The notes below the pieces were generated by a model that worked only from the letters and a program-made list of their open reading frames with translations, did no database searches and had not been told where the DNA came from. From positions 7,495,520-7,559,519 of the forward strand of contig NW_023998432.1 in NCBI RefSeq assembly GCF_014805625.2: a stretch of 64,000 bases of DNA, written 5' to 3'. Positions 60,276-64,000 of the stretch are shown one piece after another. How positions within the stretch are numbered: the first letter of the stretch is position 1; each line of letters starts with the position of its first letter. The translations under genes were made by a program, and so were the position numbers. The stretch comes from Glossina fuscipes (Eukaryota; Arthropoda; Insecta; Diptera; Glossinidae).

Positions 60276-61739
60276 GTAGACAGCGTTCTAGTTAATGCTA
60301 AAAAATAAAAATCCGAAGCTTTCATTACCAAGCATTTGACACACATATACTTATTAACATATATGTATGTACAGCTTTCATATCTGCGAAATTTTAAGTG
60401 TATGTGAATAGGAAAATGTATTATGGAAAACAGTAGCCAAGTTTTAGTTGCATATTTTTAAGAAAAAATATAAGTTTATTTTTCGTGTATATGCAAGATT
60501 TTCAATTCAATTCAGAATTAGTCATTTTCATTTCTACTTTTTTTGATATATTATATATATATATATCATACATATATGTATATACTACATATACATACAC
60601 AACTGCATATATACATATGTATATATGTACATATACACATATATACACACATATATATGCTTATATATTATATACACATAATCGTATATATATATATGGT
60701 TTGGCTTAGGTATTTTTATACCCTGCACCGAAGGATAGAATTATTAATTTAATCATTTCACTTGTAGCAGCTAAAAATAGGCATCTCTATATATGTACGT
60801 AATAAACCTTCTCAATCAGGGTAACAATGATTGAGGAAGAAAGTTTAAGCTCTATGAATATACCCTTATTACAAATCTAAACATAAATTTTCAATCCCAG
60901 CTATAATCCTGTCCATAATAGATGAAAGTATGTAGATGTAGACATAATTTGTTCTGCAACATAGAAGCTATAGCAGACATTGACAAGGAAGTTCGGTTAA
61001 AGTGAGGTATGAAAATGGTTCATCTCGCCTTACTTCCGCTTATTTTTGTATATTTAAAAGAAGGCGTAAACGTAAAACGAATCTAATGTAATCTTTAAAA
61101 CGCGGGGAACTGTATTATGGAAAATTTAAAAAACTTAAAAAATTAATAAAACTAACACCTCACGAAATGGCATAAAGTGAAAAATTAAATAAGAGAAGTA
61201 TATTTAGGAACTTCAAGGTAATTTAACGATTTTTAAATTCGCGATTTTTCGGTTACTAAAATTTTTCATATGACCACACAATAATTTTTGCACTATTTTA
61301 GCAAAAATCAACGTCAGTGTAAATGCCGTTTTATAAAACAAATCCATAACGAAATATAAATTGCAAATTGTCTTTCTGCTCTTTCTTATCTTTATTCTTT
61401 TTGGAAGTAACTGAATTTTTTTAATTTCGAACACCAAAAAAATTTGCAGCTATTTAAAATAAAGTTTTAAATAGAGAATGTGTGTCCGCTTGAACCTAGA
61501 CCAAAGTTAAATGGCAGCATCCTTGTTTATTGACAAACTGATTCGTTTGGAAATTTATTTCGTGTGATAGAAAATAACGGGTATTATTAACAACACGTTC
61601 ATATAACTACCAAAAAGAAAAAAATATTCGAATACTGCTGAATTAGAAAATATTTTTAAATACTCACTACTTTCTGCATAAATATTTGGTCAAGAAAAAG
61701 AGTTCGTGGCGGTTGTACCAATGGATGGTTTCTAAGACT
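60276..61739 (+). other. acj6 intron before the homeodomain exon, with TA/TG-rich simple repeats
   Basis: The part at 60546-60700 is a compound TATATA/CATATATG repeat. No homeodomain sequence was seen in any frame up to 64000, so this intron is at least 3.7 kb long. Confidence 0.7.
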
Positions 61740-62680
61740 TCAGTTTTGCCAATTTGCTACCGCTAAACCTTCCAAACTATATTGCAGTATGTGCGAAAGA
61801 TAAAGAAAAAATCAGGGAATTAAAAAGGAACGTTGCAATATTTGCTAAATCGGTTGATTGTAATCTGCATCTGGAAAAAGAGCTAAACTTCGCCATAGTT
61901 TACATCACTTCAAACAGTGCGGCAACGCTTCAGAGGCCTGTGAAAAATTCTCGTATATTTTCTTTGAAGATGCAGCACGAAAATGGTTTGCGTGTTTCTA
62001 CATAGAAAATTTCCACACTAAACCATCACCGCACTATCCGCACCAATCGTTGGCAAAGTCGATGGAAATCTTTGAAGAGAAAACTCAGGGGACGAGTGCA
62101 TTTCATGTTATGATATCGCTTGTGACTAAACATTGATTGATTAAAAAGGATTTTTAACCCTTTTTTGTATTTTTATATAGTTACAAAGAAGAAACTCGAT
62201 ATTTGAACTTTATATGAGCAATGAAAATTAAATGATCGAATTTCTTTATGGGACTTGCTGCTGAAAGGAAACCTAACGGAGCAATTTCAGAAGAGAAATA
62301 TGTGGAGTTTGCAAAAAAGTTTATGGTTCAACGCATATCAAGGTACACCAACGATAATAAATACGTGATGCCACGTAAGACGTTTCGTGTATGGCAAGAT
62401 TGGAAATGCCATAAGGAATCATAAGCTAGTCGATCTCACTCTCTACTGTCAACAACTTCTTCGATTAAAGCGTGAAATTGTGATAAAGCATCCAAAACTA
62501 ATCGATAGCAAAGGCTTCATTTTTTATCTCGTCAATACTAGATAACCTCGTGGAAAAAATTGAGACAGTTCGATTTGAAACATTGGGTGCATCCGTCGTA
62601 AAGCTTGGCTTCGTCGTTCGTTCAAATAAGGCCTCTGAAAATCACTTCGTTCATTGTATAATGATTGCATAACCTTCTTA
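61740..62680 (+). pseudogene. Decayed ORF of an unrecognised element
   Basis: Two open pieces on the + strand. The first (61754-62005) reads ANLLPLNLPNYIAVCAKDKE and a Lys/Glu-rich helix. The second (about 62245-62420) reads KPNGAISEEKYVEFAKKFMV and PRKTFRVWQDWKCHK, then after shifts QQLLRLKREIVIKHPKLIDS, with further coding-like traces to about 62680. Codon use and amphipathic helices look like former protein, but I recognise no family. Basic, Trp-containing short domains of this sort are common in transposon-encoded DNA-binding proteins; that is a guess. It could also be a processed host pseudogene. Confidence 0.4.
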
Positions 62681-64000
62681 CCAGAAAAATGGCAAAAGTG
62701 AGTTTGAAAAACGCCACGAGCTTTTTACTTGATCTATTACTTAAAATTAAATAAGTTTATAAAGCCAAACACTTTATATTAAAATCATCACCATACTAGT
62801 TGGAACACTCATCGCAGAGCTTGTTTAACATGGTAAATATTGTAACATTTCATTATATATAAAGTGGACAAACTATTTTTCAACTGACTCACAATAGGCT
62901 CTAAATTATACTTTATGCAAACGCAGACTACATTTCGTTACGTAGCCATAATTTTATTTTGAAAGAAATAAAAGTACGTGCTTTGTTTTCCTTCTTATGA
63001 TACCGCCTGAATAATTGAACATCAAGAATATAATAGGTATTCTTACAAGAATCCCATAGTCTAAAAACTTAATTAAGACAGTAAGAGAGGTAGAGAAAAG
63101 GAAAGAGAAACAAACTTCAAAAACTTAGAAACTTAACCTTGGTTATTAACGCAATAACTTAACAAGAGTCAGAACGCAATACTTCGATCATATTTTTGGC
63201 TTGTAAAGAAACATTCTCCCAGTTGTTTCTTTTTTCGACCATCTATTTCCGAAACGGTTTCCATATCGTTATTATATACCATTAGAGCAACACCACATGT
63301 TCTAATTATGCAATTTCTGTAATCAAAAGTAGCAATATTTTTCTCACATTGATAAAGGTAAGACAAAAAGTATTCAAATGAAAGTGTATCATCTCAATCC
63401 AACCCGCGAAAAAATATAAGTTAAATTGAATAAGCTCTTCGCAAGTTTAACAAAGTATGTAAGTTATATTTATACTCCAAACAATAAATAAATGAAATTC
63501 TGCGGGCCGAAAAAAGTTTAATTCCTCTAATCAAAATTAGACGCTCGAAACAAGTTGATCTAACCTTTGCTGGTTTCAGCAGGCAGCGCGAAAATAAGAA
63601 AATTCTACAGATTTCAGATTTGACTTTTAGAATGATTTGGATATATCGAAAGCTTTTGAAACGAAAAGGAAAATTGTATTCGCCTTACTATGAATTCTGT
63701 ATTCTGCTCTATACCATTGCAAGTAAATATAATACATTAAAAATGCAAAATATTTCCATCATTCAATGATCTATTTATAACTTTTTCTATTAATTAGAAT
63801 AATTACAACAATTTCCTATAGTTTGTATGAATCTCAACTGACAATATCAATCTCAATTTGACAATACTTCTGTTTTACCGTGATCAGCTTTCTTACATTT
63901 ACTCGTTTACTAGCTCTCCGAAAACGCTATTTTCAACTCAAACACACAAATTCAGTGGATGTGCTTTATGCATTTGTATTCTAGCTTATGACTAATTGTT
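62681..64000. other. Intronic sequence to the window end, nothing recognised
   Basis: The 65-codon minus-strand frame at 63169-63366 has no known motif. No acj6 homeodomain exon here. Confidence 0.45.

Noticed and set aside
60276..64000. Expected acj6 homeodomain exon
   Set aside because: I looked in all frames for the homeodomain start and recognition helix and saw neither; the exon must be beyond the window.

Overview
The window looks like intron-rich genomic DNA from a higher fly (Diptera, probably a tephritid-type acalyptrate; this is inferred from the host gene and the repeats, not proven). The only host gene I can support is acj6 (abnormal chemosensory jump 6, also called I-POU), a class IV POU-homeodomain transcription factor, on the + strand. 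Four exons are visible: one internal exon at 12549-12725, then a cluster at 59543-59720, 59833-59973 and 60044-60275 that encodes the region before the POU-specific domain, the whole POU-specific domain and the linker into the homeodomain. The homeodomain exon and the amino-terminal exon were not found and should lie outside the window. A 46.8 kb intron separates the first visible exon from the cluster. A short ATG exon with a perfect donor at 14940-14966, inside that intron, is a candidate alternative start.

Almost everything else is mobile-element debris in various states of decay. From left to right: an I-clade-like LINE with an intact ORF1 and a broken ORF2 (1-3380); a tRNA-derived SINE-like repeat (about 4384-4570); a CR1/Jockey-type LINE, copy A (about 5400-8551, + strand); a decayed LOA-like LINE (about 15870-17880, - strand); copy B of the CR1/Jockey-type LINE (about 20846-23500, - strand); Ty3/gypsy gag-pol remnants (about 25600-27420, + strand); a mariner remnant (about 27480-28440, - strand); a second tRNA-derived SINE (about 35930-36240); a small element with 30 bp inverted ends and a transposase-like fragment (36734-37881); a 5.5 kb Ty3/gypsy-like LTR element lacking reverse transcriptase and integrase (40020-45535, - strand); a third CR1/Jockey-type LINE fragment, copy C (about 51170-52680, - strand); a third SINE-like copy (about 55290-55420); a mariner with both ends and a destroyed catalytic site (56698-57858, + strand); and a decayed unknown element after the last visible acj6 exon (61740-62680).

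The elements do not form a working pathway. Their interest lies in what they do to acj6: they inflate its introns, place inverted LINE copies on both sides of exon 12549-12725, and may supply promoters or splice sites. The most unusual observations are two in-frame TAG codons shared by LINE copies A and B, the reverse-transcriptase-less LTR element with two minisatellites and a 203-codon ORF of unknown function, and the candidate acj6 start exon. The window also contains a 10-base assembly gap inside a CT microsatellite (30058-30067). No CRISPR arrays, rRNA genes, true tRNA genes or complete non-transposon ORFs other than acj6 exons were found.
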